A stretch of 64,000 nucleotides of DNA from Mytilisepta virgata (taxonomy: Eukaryota; Mollusca; Bivalvia; Mytilida; Mytilidae), in the NCBI GenBank assembly GCA_028015205.1, contig CM051515.1:10372001-10436000 (forward strand). Direction: 5' to 3'. The notes below the pieces were generated by a model, which saw only the letters and a list, made by a program, of their open reading frames with translations, had not been told where the DNA came from and searched no databases. Position 1 is the first letter of the stretch; the number at the start of each line of letters is the position of its first letter. The translations under genes were made by a program, and so were the position numbers. Below, piece by piece: positions 49,500 to 60,720 of this stretch.

Positions 49500-49930
49500 A
49501 CAAAAGTAAATAAATAAAAAATAACAAACATATCTTACATCTTTTAATTATTATTGTTTATTCGACAAATAAATGTGTGTTAATCAAGAAGATTTATGTT
49601 GGGCAATCGGAAATACTGATCGTCAAAAAGGGGGTTCCAGAAATACTGCCTTCAGATTGTATTACAATTAGGAAATAAACAGAGTACATGTATCTAATAG
49701 AGTAAATTTATCAGTGAAAAGTCACAAATATTGTAATGTCAGAGTAATGAAATTGATGAAACTTGATAATTGTTAACAGATTAGGTTAGCTTTTAACAAC
49801 CATTCGCTATTTTTACGAGGTTACTCAAATATATAAACTGGAAAACTTCATGAAATTAAAAAACATGGTTTTAAGGTATTTCAAGTCAGCCATGATTTTA
49901 GTACCTTAAGAATTAAATTACAAATTCTAG
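48730..49930. repeat. Segmental duplication, unit B
   Basis: Counterpart of 46.85-48.17 kb in the same orientation, diverged by substitutions and indels, with its own (GA)n at 49456-49493 and a shortened hammerhead A remnant (GAGCACAACTGTTAAGTC) at 49.12 kb. Confidence 0.8.
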
Positions 49931-50089
49931 TTGTTTAAAACGTTTCTATTTTCCCATAATGAATATGACATCTATGCATACAACCAATGGTAACTAAAGT
50001 AATTACATGCCCATTTATGGCGGTGTTCACCAACGGGAAGTGACCACACAAAAGATATGTGTCAATCATATATGCAAACGGGATATTTC

Positions 50090-50400
50090 CGTTTCCCCAA
50101 ATGAAAATAGACCTGTTCCGTTGATGTTGTCGCTTCCTCGTATTGGATTTGACATGGGCATCATGGCGGGTGTCTTGCAGAAAAAAACTGCTTACTCTTC
50201 CGGAGCACCTGTGTTTACCCCGTTTTTTTTAGTGGGGTCCATGTCCATATGTTTTTAGTTTTCAAGTGTAGTGTTTGTGTTGTTTTGGTCTTGTCTTTGT
50301 TGTTCTCCAGAGTTTTTCAGTTGTTTCGATTTTCCCCTTCTTCAAATTTCCCTTTGGTATTTTTGGTATTTCTTGACTATATTTTCATTTCAGTGGTCTA
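50090..50400 (+). mobile_element. RT element 3' end
   Basis: RPVPLMLSLPRIGFDMGIMA and TAYSSGAP frames, then CCGTTTTTTTTAGTGGGG and CCCTTTGGTATTT. Homologous to 32.13-32.41 kb. Confidence 0.8.
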
Positions 50401-50644
50401 GATCTCTAATCCTTTAAATAACTTCTTTCACAACTTTTCCGTTGACCTTTCATGGTCCCTCGGTGCTCATCGTTGTACATCCGTGTTAATCATGGTTTTT
50501 GAGAAGTTAAGGGTTCCTGCTGAGGGGGTTCTAGTCTATTCCATACCTTCTTTTTTGTCATAGGGTCATACCGCTTTGTCTCGTCTATTTCGATAGACAA
50601 TAAAACGGAAAACATTAAAGATAAGCACAGAACACAAACATAGA

Positions 50645-50945
50645 AACAACAAGAATCAGGATAGTCCTACTTGGGAGATTTGGCATGCCGTACAACCTTG
50701 TGTAGCCCACCATTTTCATATGAAAATGCTTGCACCAAGTCTGGAGTATTGTGGCATTTCCCTTAGAGTTTCCTGTTTTGTTCCGAAACCTTATTTAGTA
50801 CAGACAAAGAATCGTCATGCCAAGATAGCTACTGGAATCTCGACAGTCAATGCTACTGCATAAACTGGTCAAGAAGTAAGAAGGTGACAGGCCTTAGGGG
50901 AGTTTGGGATTGATGCGTTTCTTCATAAATTAAATCCACTGTGGT
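50645..50945 (+). pseudogene. Degenerate coding fragment, unknown
   Basis: One frame reads NQDSPTWEIWHAVQP, MKMLAPSLEYCGISLR, NRHAKIATGISTVNATA, then stop, TGQEVRR, stop, QALGEFGIDAFLHKLNPLW. Two stops interrupt otherwise coherent text, suggesting a decayed gene or element ORF. Family not recognised. Confidence 0.4.
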
Positions 50946-51234
50946 TTTATTTTTTGCTATTATTTTTTGTTTAGTTTTACTTTATTGTTTGGCAAATAAA
51001 GATTCCTATTATACCAATCATCACATTGAGTCACTGGCTGTTCGTCTTGCAGATATCGTCTTTTTCCAACTTTATATTAGCATTCATAGTCCTCCTTCAT
51101 GAGTTTGGCGAAGTAATCCTCTTGAGACTGTCATAATACCGAGTTTACTGTTCTGATTGATAAAATTTTTAAATCATTAATCGAGATTTTGAACTGGCAA
51201 CGACATATTAATGAATATCAATTATAGTGTTGTG

Positions 51235-51395
51235 CAATAAAACTTATCACAAAATACAGAAATAAATTTGATGCACTGTATGGCCATTTCGTTGAATGAC
51301 AACTCATCAGCAGTGCTCGAGATCAAAATATTGGAAAATCGGTTAACGAAATAATGATGAATTAATAAGTAACATTGCTCTTGCAATATACATGA
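51235..51395 (-). mobile_element. Hammerhead repeat, subfamily B
   Basis: Minus strand: TATTTTGATCTCGAGCACTG, intact core, TGCATCAAATTTATTTCTGT. Part of the family at 28.06 and 34.2 kb, truncated upstream. Confidence 0.8.
51273..51316 (-). ncRNA. Hammerhead ribozyme, apparently intact
   Basis: Reading minus strand: stem I GCACTG (51316-51311), CTGATGA (51310-51304), stem II GTTG/CAAC with loop TCATT (51303-51291), GAAA (51290-51287), TGGCCA then U-A, cleavage triplet AUA at 51281-51279, and CAGTGC (51278-51273) closing stem I with 6 of 6 pairs. All core residues match the hammerhead consensus. Stem III is the palindrome AUGGCCAU, too tight for a stable hairpin, so activity may need dimerisation, as known for short-stem-III hammerheads. 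Confidence 0.85.
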
Positions 51396-52454
51396 TATAG
51401 TAGCCTAGGCGCGTAGTACAGCATTTCGTCATTCCGGCTACTATTTACACGAATACACACCAAATAATTATATAAAGAATGGTTAAGATATTTCTATAAC
51501 TTCCATTTGAAGTTAACTGAAGTTGTATTAAAAGATTAAAGCGAGAATTGCATAAATTTACTTTTCTCTAGTAAAAATATACTTTGTATTTGAATAAGTA
51601 TAACTTCGGCATCTCTGACATTTCTGAAAAACTATCTTTGTAATTTTCAAAATTTTGTATAATATATCTTGGATATTTACAACAATCAAGTGGTAAATTA
51701 TTATCTGGATAACGCATTATTGGTATGTTATATAGTCTAGTACACAATAGGGAATGATATTGTACAAACGTATATTGCAATGAAAACCCGTATTGTACGA
51801 GTCTATATTGCACTCATTACTTCAGTCCACCAACATACTTAAACACCGATTTAAGTCAGACAAAGTCCACAATTTTCCATCGAGTGTTTTTGCACTGGTT
51901 TGGAAAGTGTACAGTTTCGTTTTTGTTCAATAAATATTGAGAAGCAAGAAAATGGCTGACATAAAAAGACCAAGGAGAATATTTCTGCTACGGACAAACG
52001 TTGATTGAAAATGACAGTCGAAATAGTTTTAAATGTGTGTATTCACTCTGTCAAACAAAACATCACTGTAACAGTGTTTTCGTTGAGGCAAACAATCACC
52101 GTTTCTTAGCTGCAACTGTTCTTGATAAATGAGTTTATCAACTTAAACATTCAATTCAAAATTTAATAGTTAAAAAGTTAAAAAATACTCAAATTACTTA
52201 TTATTTATAAATTTTCTCCCTTGGTCTATTGTTATATAATAATGAATTATTTTGTTCAATTAAATTCTTTGAATAATCTCAATCCCTCAAAAAGTCGGAC
52301 CTGATCATCTCTGTTAAATGTGCGAGTCAAATTGCGATCTGTAAAACGCAAAAATACCCCGTTGTAACAGGGAAAAATTGTCTGACATAAACAAAGACAC
52401 CTGTTAAAACTTGAAAAGGTTGTCCCAAATAGATGTTTACTCCTACAACCATAG

Positions 52455-52568
52455 GTGAGTGTTGTGATAGTCAGAATGTGTTTGACCCAACGAAAGGAAA
52501 GTGTTGTTTCGGTGATAATTTGTTTGATATAATGATTACAGACATTTGCAACTATTTCGGAAGTCTTT
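52455..52568 (+). CDS. Candidate galaxin-like cysteine-repeat exon
   Basis: Between CAACCATAG and GTGAGT lies a 114-nt frame reading ECCDSQNVFDPTKGKCCFGD and ITDICNYFGSL. The CC-x12-CC spacing with an aromatic-D-P in the middle resembles galaxin repeats (coral and mollusc secreted proteins), but only one repeat is visible. It needs two bases from a previous exon; neighbours not found. The assignment is inference from the motif alone. Confidence 0.4.
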
Positions 52569-52714
52569 GTGAGTCATATTTTGTCCTTTGCACTTAAAAA
52601 AACGACTGATCTTGGTCTGTACATGTTTTTGTTAATTTAAAATTCTAATTGAAAGAGTTTTCAGTGCCTTAAGTTATTTTATTGCTCTGATGAAAATTTA
52701 TGAAGTTACTTTAG

Positions 52715-52795
52715 TTAATTTTTTAAAATTTATTGTTGGCTGCTTTACATCCCGTAGCAAATATTTCGTGCATCCTCAGGGCGAATTTAAATAAA
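52715..52795 (-). mobile_element. LINE/SINE 3' tail fragment
   Basis: Minus strand CCTGAGGATGCACGAAATAT, TTGCTACGGGATGTAAAGC, CAACAATAAAT matches the tails at 45.5 and 55.3 kb. Confidence 0.65.
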
Positions 52796-53047
52796 TATGC
52801 ATACAAATGTAAAATAACTGAGCAAATATCATATTTAAAGATCATATTTAAAAAATTGCATTACTCTGAGAATGTCGCATGTGTGACGTTTTATCTTTTA
52901 CTATTTACTCGTGTTTTGAGATCTCAGTTGAGGAAATGGAATTTCGATATTGTTAAAAGGTTTATGTTGACATAATAAGACAATGTTTTGTTAAGTCTAA
53001 CTTTTTTATACTGCAGGTATGATTTTGAACAAGGAATCTTTAATATA

Positions 53048-53835
53048 ACAAGAGGCTCAGGTGAATTGAGCCTGTATAGGTCACCTGACATACCAAGTAT
53101 CAGTTAATTTGGGTATATGGTTTCCAGGAGGAGATTTTTGACATTTTTTTTTTACCAATCAAAAATAAGAATTCTCCATAGCTGCCATATTAGCTGTCCG
53201 ACAGGGACGAAATATGCAAACTTTATAAAGGTCCTTCCAGAGATGCTTCATACCAAGTTACAGCTCATTTGACTTTGCGGTTTCATAAATGTTTTTTAAA
53301 ACATTTTGACCAATCAGAAATAAGAATTCGTCATGGCGGACATATAAGTTCTTTGACCGGAACAAAATATGCAAACTTTATAAAGGTCACTCCATAGATG
53401 TTTCATACCAAGTTACAGTTCAGTTGGCTGTGCAATTTCACAGGGGAAGATTTTTGAAATTTTGACAAATCAGAAATAAGAATTCATCCTGGCGGTCATA
53501 TTAGTTGTCCGACTGGAATGAAATATGCAAAATTTATAAAGGTCCTTCCATAGATGCTTCATACTATGTTACAGTTAAGTTGGCTTTGCGGTTTCAAAGG
53601 ACAAGATATTTGCATTTTTCAGAAATAATAATTCATCATGGCGGCCATATTAGTTGTCCGATTGGAATGAAATAATTATGCAACTTTTATAAAGGTATTT
53701 CCATAGATGCTTCATACCAAGTTTCGGTTCAATGGGCCTAGGTATTTCAGAGAAGATCAAAATGTAAAAGTTTACAGACGGACGGACGATGGACGCCAAG
53801 TAATGACAAAAGCTCACCGTTGGACCAGGTGAGCT
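53048..53835 (+). repeat. Dispersed mollusc repeat with five internal 156-bp units
   Basis: Starts AAGAGGCTCAGGTGAATTGA, ends GACGGACGATGGACGCCAAG...CTCACCGTTGGACCAGGTGAGC. CATACCAAGTTACAGTTCA recurs near 53090, 53250, 53405, 53560 and 53715 with GGCGGCCATATTAGTTGTCC and TATGCAAACTTTATAAAGG. Ends are partly inverted (GCTCAGGTGA / TCACC..GGTGAGC), suggesting a non-autonomous DNA element. Confidence 0.8.
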
Positions 53836-54904
53836 AAATAAATTAACTAAAAAAGTTGATCTAAATATCTAAAAACTTGAGATGTCTGATTGATAAATTT
53901 GTAAAATCATTTTAAATATTTCTTATGCAGTTTGCGCATCTTTCTTCCTTTTTTGCAACCCATGGATGTAATACTTAATTAAATAAATTTTCATATAAAG
54001 AGTTATTGCTTTGTAACATTGAACATTTCATAGGCCAAATGCTTTTGTTTGAACAAAATTATGTATTTCAATCGACGGAACAATTAGCTAACAGCATCTG
54101 TCACCGAAGTGGTAAGACGACTGAAATTGATTAAGGTGCTAAAATGTTCACGAATCAGGTGCGCGAAAGTAGAAGTACAGACAGTAACTAGATGCAAAAT
54201 CTATGCCCCAACGGCTGCGATAAATCTATCTGATGAGTGATGACAAGAAAATAAACGTACCCTTAATAATGTTATATATAATGTTTTACACATTTTATAT
54301 GTCCGAAACTGATGTCAGTAACTGAAAAATATTTATCAACAAATCATGAAAAGCACGGTATTCTATAAATAAAGTGTATAGATAAAACAATATGCAGACA
54401 TGTAACCCCCACTGACGGTCCGATCTGGATGTGGCCCAATGTAAAATATGACAGATCTCTCACTTTCACATTCTTCAATTATTACACAAAATCAGAGAGG
54501 CGATAGAAATTAATCCATTTACAAATTTTCATGTATTTCATAAGTAAACAGAATGTATCATGAAACAACAGAGAGAATGGTTATCAATGTTATATATAGG
54601 TTTAAGTATAAACACTGTAATTACAATTATGGAGAAAAAGACAATTGGTCAATTAAGTGAAAAACTAAACAACACCATGCTGAAAGAATAATGCATCGTT
54701 TTTGTTGCTGGTTTTTATCTTTGCAATACTGTCTGTACAACTCGTAACGAAATTTTTCAGAATCAGTTTAAATGGTCTAATCTAATTTACGGTTATATGA
54801 ATTTTAGGATAGGTATGAGTTGATTAATCGATCAATTTATCTTTTAAATTTTTCCACTTTTACAAACAATCGCACCATTTGGATAATTTGTTGGATGAAA
54901 TTTA

Positions 54905-54932
54905 TATTAAAAAAAAAAAAAAAAAAAAAAAA
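54905..54932. repeat. Poly(A) tract
   Basis: A run of about 24 A, close upstream of the LINE 3' fragment. Confidence 0.95.
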
Positions 54933-54999
54933 TAGAATTTTAAATGTGAAAAATCCATTCCACGATTTTGAGTTTCCAGATAGTTACTATAAGTTCTGA

Positions 55000-55412
55000 A
55001 AAAGAAACTCTTGGCGCCTGTGATGGATCCAGGGAGCTGAGCCTTTTGCATCCCTTTTGGCAAATTGCTGAGAATCTCTCGTTCGATGTTGTCAAGTCTT
55101 ACGAAAATCCTCACAACCGACTGTTGTGGAAAAGAATGCCAGGTTCCCTGCGTTCTCTGCGCGATAATGACTCCTGCTTTAGTTTTCGGAAAAAAGATTA
55201 GGCAAATGGCCGCTAAAAAAAACGCTTAATTATCACACTCTACAAAATAATCCACTCTTTCCCCGTGACAAATTCGGTTCCCCTTGGTTTTCCGGACCCA
55301 CCCTATTTGAATTGTGTTTTATAAATTGTTGAACTGGTTCTTGTCCTGAAGGACCACTAAATATTTGCCTCTGGACGTTAAGCAAACAACAATAAATCAA
55401 TCAATCAAAAAC
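55000..55412 (+). mobile_element. LINE 3' end
   Basis: Frame WQIAENLSFDVVKSYENP, RLLWKRMPGSLRSLR, FSFRKKD-stop (TAG at about 55199), then AATGGCCGCTA, CTTGTCCTGAAGGACCACTA, AATATTTGCCTCTGGACGTT, AAGCAAACAACAATAAATCA and ATCAATC. This is the least degraded copy of the tail. The type 2 SINE ends with the same GCCACTGGACGTTAA text. Confidence 0.7.
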
Positions 55413-55519
55413 AAACCAAAAAGTCTCACTTCACTTTACGGCAAGATCACGACGACACCAGAGTTTAAGTCCGTGGTTCTATTTGTAATTTATAGTTACA
55501 ACGCTATGTTATAGAGTAT

Positions 55520-56640
55520 ATACATGTAAAAAGGACAAATATACCTAAGGAGCAATAAAAAACGTAATCCATTGCACAGACAAACCCCGGAAGACAAATA
55601 AACAACCACAAGCATAACAAATAAACGACAGTGGGAACAGGTCCAACATCATCTTAGATCATATTGGAACACTGTAATGGTCAATCAATTCGTGATGGCG
55701 ACCGTAAAATTTCCTAAGTGATGACATTAACTTATCCCTAATAAAACCCTGGTTAAAAAGCTTTTGTGACAGCAGTAATCCTCTTTGTCGAAAGGCAGGG
55801 TAACTCACGCATGCCCTTGAAAATCGGATAAGCTGAGAAACGTAGACGCCATATGCAGGCGATGCTGGTATATTGTTACTCAAGAAGGAAAATTAACAAT
55901 AGGAAAGTTGAGACATCACGTTTGTCATAAAGCTTTGTCTTCAAACGTCCCTCATAGTCTATTTCAAGAAACAAATCCAAATATGAAGCGGACTTTAATG
56001 TATCTGTAGTATCCTTAATTTCAAGCTCACTGGGGTAGATAAGATGTAGAAAGTCTTGGAATTTGTCGCTATTTAACGACAACACATCATCTATATAACG
56101 AAAAGTGAAATTAAAGGATTGGGCTAGTTTCTTTTTGTTTTCACGTAGTAACCCTTGAATGAAGTTCGCTTCCTATGGGTACAGAAACAGATCGGCGAGG
56201 AGAGGAGCACAGTTGGTTCGCATTGGAATGCCGATTGTTTGTTAAAAAATAGACCGCCAAATTCAACAAATATGTTGTCTATGAGAAAATCTTACATGTT
56301 TGTAATTTCATCTTCAGAATACTTTTTGTCAGAATCAGAGTGGTTCTTCACGAAATAAGCCTTTCCTCTACCTAGAACAAGAAATTTATACCTGCGTGTC
56401 CCATTTTTCTTGAAAAAACATTGATGAACTAATTGCTTTAAGCGATCTTTTAATTGAGAATGTGGTATGGTAGTGTAGAGTGTAGAAAAGTCGAATGTTT
56501 TTATGCTGTTGCATGTAGCCATTAATTAATAATGAAATTGAACTATTGGTGAAATTGTCTTTCAAAAAAAGCCTATTCACTAAACAAAAACGTATAAGAC
56601 AAATAGAGTTGTCTGATGGGATTCAAAAATTGTCATGAAT
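55520..56640 (-). pseudogene. Penelope-like RT fragment, best-preserved copy
   Basis: Minus strand in order: SIKTFDFSTLYTTIPHSQLK (56.5 kb), KYSEDEITNMLDF, GIPM.TNCAPLLADLFLY, LNSDKFQDFLHLIYPSELEI, YLDLFLEIDYEGRLKTKLYD, IPASPAYGVYVSQLIRFSRA, SLRKFYGRHHELIDHY. The frame is broken several times. 3' flank GGACAAATATACCTAAGGAG (plus) matches 60.6 kb. Confidence 0.85.
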
Positions 56641-56954
56641 AACCATTGAAATGTACTATGTAAGACTTGCTACTGATTGGAAATCCACGATCCTTGACTA
56701 TTGGTTTGATATTTTATAATACTGTCCATTGAATGCTGATTTTAGCTAATTGCAAATAAAATTCAGGTAAACGATGCAGGCTCTTAGGAGCCTCTAGGCT
56801 ATAATACTACTGCCTACATGAAAAATACAGCAATATTATAAACTCATTGATATTTAAACCAAGAACAAACTCACTCGTGATATATCTTTAATTACATGGT
56901 TTTTGCTTTACATTTGGTTACTTTATCTTGATTTTTACAATTTCTGAAATTATA

Positions 56955-57020
56955 AATAATATACTCTTTGATACCAATTTTGATGCACAAGATAAAGTCT
57001 CAATTACAAGATCAAAACCA
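56955..57020 (-). mobile_element. Hammerhead repeat A, 3' fragment
   Basis: Minus strand TTGTGCATCAAAATTGGTAT preceded by degenerate text; the core is lost. Confidence 0.5.
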
Positions 57021-57169
57021 GGTATGTTGCCTTGTAGTGAAAAACATTAAACAAATTTTTGACCTATTGGTCATGTTTTACTTTGATTGTCATTGTGTTT
57101 GAAGTATGGTGATGCAAAAATCAAAACAAACTGGTCAAAGCAGCCCCGCTGTATATCTCCGTACTACTA

Positions 57170-57870
57170 TTGTGGTTTGAAATCTATACAATCCAAACTA
57201 GCACTGTTGTCATAGTCATTCTAAATATATATGGTTGTTTTCTGCTCTTTGGTAGGGTTGTTGTCGCTTTGACACATTCCCCGTTTCCATTCTCTATTAT
57301 ATTGATAATAGAAATCACAAATAAAGTAGTCTTTCAGGAAATTTACTAAAATTGGAATCACATATTATGAAATTCAACAGATCTAGATTAGTCTTAAAGC
57401 TAATATGATAAAAAAAAAAATCTATATTTCCTATATACAATTCCAAAAACAATAGTCTTAGATAATTCAGGGAATTTACCGAAATCGGAATCACATATTT
57501 TTGTAATCCATAAATTCCAAACTAGTGCTGATGGTATAGTGATTCCAAATATATGTGGTTGCTAAGTAAAAATCACATATAAACTAGTCTTTGAGACTTT
57601 TAAGAAATTTACCAAAATTGAATTCACATATTTTTGAAATCAAAATGATCCTGCTGAGTGTTAAAGCTAATTTGATCCAAAAAAATATATAATTGCTAAG
57701 TAAAATTCAGGAATTTTACGAAAATTGGAATCGCATATTCTTTACATCTAGACGATCCCAATATGTGTTACTGCTGATGTGATCCAGAAAATACATGCTT
57801 TCTTGTAAAAAAATAAAATGATGGTCTCCAGACTTCCAGGAAATTTACCAAAGGTGGAACCGCATCTTAA
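57170..57870. repeat. Degenerate tandem array, about 140 bp
   Basis: GGAAATTTACCAAAATTGGAATCACATATT recurs near 57340, 57475, 57605, 57715 and 57840, alternating with GTCTTAAAGCTAATNTGATCCAAA and TATATGGTTGCTAAGTAAAA. The Mytilus-type repeat fragment (57228-57300) interrupts it. Confidence 0.7.
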
Positions 57871-57875
57871 AACAA

Positions 57876-58350
57876 TTCCGAAACCTTCAGCACAGTATAC
57901 ATTAGTAGTACAATTACTGAGCTAACTTTCAGTTCCGTATTCCAAATAACATGAAAGGAGATGCGTGACAAAGGAATAATGTATCCTGAGGGTACCGTGT
58001 AGCCCGACCGCAAGAGGCGCTATTCATTTCCGGAATATTTGGCACAATCTACATTGGCAGGGCAATTACAGAGCCAACTTACAGTTCCGTATTCCAAATA
58101 ACCCCAGAAGAGTTGCGTGACAAAGGAATAATTTACACTTAGGCTCCTTTATAGCCGGTTCCCCATGGCTGCTTTTCAAATTTCAAAAGTTTGCCACAAT
58201 GTAAATTTACAGGGCAGTTACTGAGCCAACTTTCAGTTCCGTATTCCAAATAACTTGAGAGGAGTTGTGTGACAAAGGAATAATGTACCCTTTGTCCCAT
58301 TTGTATCCCAGCCCCCAGGGGCGCTTTTCAAATTCCGAAACCTTTGGCAC
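57876..58350. repeat. 152-bp tandem repeat, three copies
   Basis: CAGTTCCGTATTCCAAATAAC at 57930, 58082 and 58234, exactly 152 bp apart. Each unit also has AGTTGCGTGACAAAGGAATAAT and GGGGCGCTTTTCAAATTCCG. Confidence 0.92.
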
Positions 58351-60580
58351 AGGCCCACGGACAACGGGATAAAAACCTGGAGTTATAGGGTAAATGTAAA
58401 AAAGCATATCAACCATAAAACAGAATATGAGTAACATTCGGGCGTGCAAGTTATACTTTTTGAAGCACATATGTTTAATTTGGTTGAAATATACAGTTAT
58501 ATTTTAACTGCTGAAATTTTATTTACGTTTTTTGTTCTGTTTTAATTTTGTTTCTTAATCTTTTGTATTATGTTTTTGTTTTTGTTAGTTTATTTTCCTT
58601 TTTATCAAAGTATTTGTATCATTTATCGTAAATGTACTTTATTGGATGATTATTATTCCCGTGAAAGCCAATATTATACAAATTCTTAAAATGATATTTG
58701 TATGACCCAGTAAATGCCGACATTAATGTTTCATATCAGGATGTATATAAAATGTCAGGTGCATTTCAAATGTTCACTGCTGGGCATACATAAGGATGCA
58801 TATAGAAAGGTTATTGACATCAATAATTTATGTTTAAATGTTTTTCGGCGTGACAGCTTGATTAATTTACCAGGAAAGATATGAAAAGGATTCCTAGTAG
58901 CTGTAGGTTTGAAATTCTTCTCTTCTCCTCTTAATTTGTAATGATACCATTTTACTAAGACCTATTCGTTTGAAAATTGTGATCATAGTGTAGGTCATAT
59001 TATATGTATTTTTCCAGTGTTTTAATATGCTATTTGTTTTATGAATACAGATATAGCTTCTTCTTGATATCTAACAGGTGACTTTGAAAAATTAGTTTAA
59101 AAATAAACTACACGTGCTATGTACCTAATCCATCATCTACGGTTGATATACGAAGTTATTTGTCAGAATCAAGCTTTATTTATAATAATTTTATCATTTT
59201 TCCATCTATGTGCTGACTATTTTGGAATGAACTGTTTGCATGGAACTAGAGGCGAAGTGTACTACGTGTTTTTTTTATTCAGAATCTCAGACAGTAATCA
59301 AATCATATATTAGTGTTATATTATCGTATGAGCGGTGTCGCAACATGCATATTTCATCAATGAAAGTAGAAATATGTTCCCCGGAGAATACAAATTCAAC
59401 TGTAAAATTTAGAACATGTCTGCTGTCTCTTTGTTAAACAAAGAAATATTTTTGAATGGTCTTTGCAGAAATTCATTTGTTCAAATGTTTTATAGAGCAT
59501 TACAATAAGTTACGAAAGACAAAACTTTTTACGTTTTATCTTCACCAAAATTTTTTTACATTAAAATACTGTGAAAGAAATAATTGTCACTTTTAACAGA
59601 CTATGAAATTCTAATCACATTATGTGTAGAAACAATATAAACAAAACGCGAAATCATTTTTGGAAATGGGAAGAAAATTATATGTCAAATATTTATTTTA
59701 ATCGCTGAATATGTCCCTTAGTAGCTATTCATTAATGAAATTGACTTACCGGTTAAATTGTTTTTATTACTATTGAAAATGGCCAATTCGACCAAGAGAC
59801 AAAATGGGAAACTTCAAATATTAAAAAAAAAAAAATTATTGCCACCATTTACAAAATCAAGGTTCATATTATAGTGCAAATGTGCGACCAATTGAGAATT
59901 TATGAAAGCCTAATTTTACACTAATTGCAAACAGTTAAAATGAGACTTAAAACTTTTTTTTATACCTTCAGTCATAATTTTGAACAAAAATGATTGTTTC
60001 ACCGTACTAAGTTGTAACATCTTGCTAGTTAAAATTGGTAGGCCAAGCCCAATTGAAATAAAACAAAATAGCAATAGTGATCCTCCTACATACTAAATAG
60101 ATTATTATCAATATCATCAATATCTTTTAGAATTTCAAATAACTTTTCTGCCAAGATAAACCTGTTTGGTTAAAATTATGTTGCCATTTTCCAGACTTGT
60201 CTAAGTAAAAATATTTAACTATTTATGACGATGAAATTATTTTGGATTTTTATTTCGTATTGATTTTAAATACCCCCTCAAAAGTGATTGTATTTCATCT
60301 TAAGCTGGCTGGAAAAATAAAAGGTATGTGGTCAATATCAGTTATCGAGAAAACAAGTAATTCCAGAAAGCGTTAAATAATAGGAAAACTATTTGTTGAG
60401 GTATTTTTCCAAAGGATATATTTCAGGTTGATTGGTATCATTTTTAGCCGTATGTTTTGTTTTGTCGAATATAAATTATTTTACAACTGCGTGGGGAACT
60501 CATTGTTTTACACACACCTCCACACAATGGCTAATGCTCATAGCAATGACAGTTCATACTCGTCAGTTGATTTGATAATT
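58350..60580. other. AT-rich non-coding
   Basis: Frames at 59119 and 59240 overlap out of frame; the latter ends in a cysteine-bearing stretch (MKVEICSPENTNSTVKF) but has no splice or domain support. Confidence 0.35.
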
Positions 60581-60720
60581 ATATTAAAGAGGACAAATAT
60601 ACCTAAGGAGCAAACCAAAAAACAAACGCAATCCATTAGACAGACGAACCCGGGAAGACAAATGAATAACCATAAGCACAAAAGTTCCCGGTTTGTCCAT
60701 ACAACGGAATTGAAATGACC
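60580..60720 (-). mobile_element. RT element 3' flank fragment
   Basis: GAGGACAAATATACCTAAGG, CGCAATCCATTAGACAGACG and CCGGGAAGACAAATGAATAA match the flank of the RT copies at 20.4 and 55.55 kb. Confidence 0.75.

Noticed and set aside
52733..52975. 80-codon plus-strand frame
   Set aside because: Its start lies in the reverse of a LINE tail and uses a non-ATG start.
54395..54460. Minus-strand stretch resembling part of CTLD exon 4 (IGPSVGVT versus DGPVIGVT)
   Set aside because: Similarity is too short and not flanked by splice signals.
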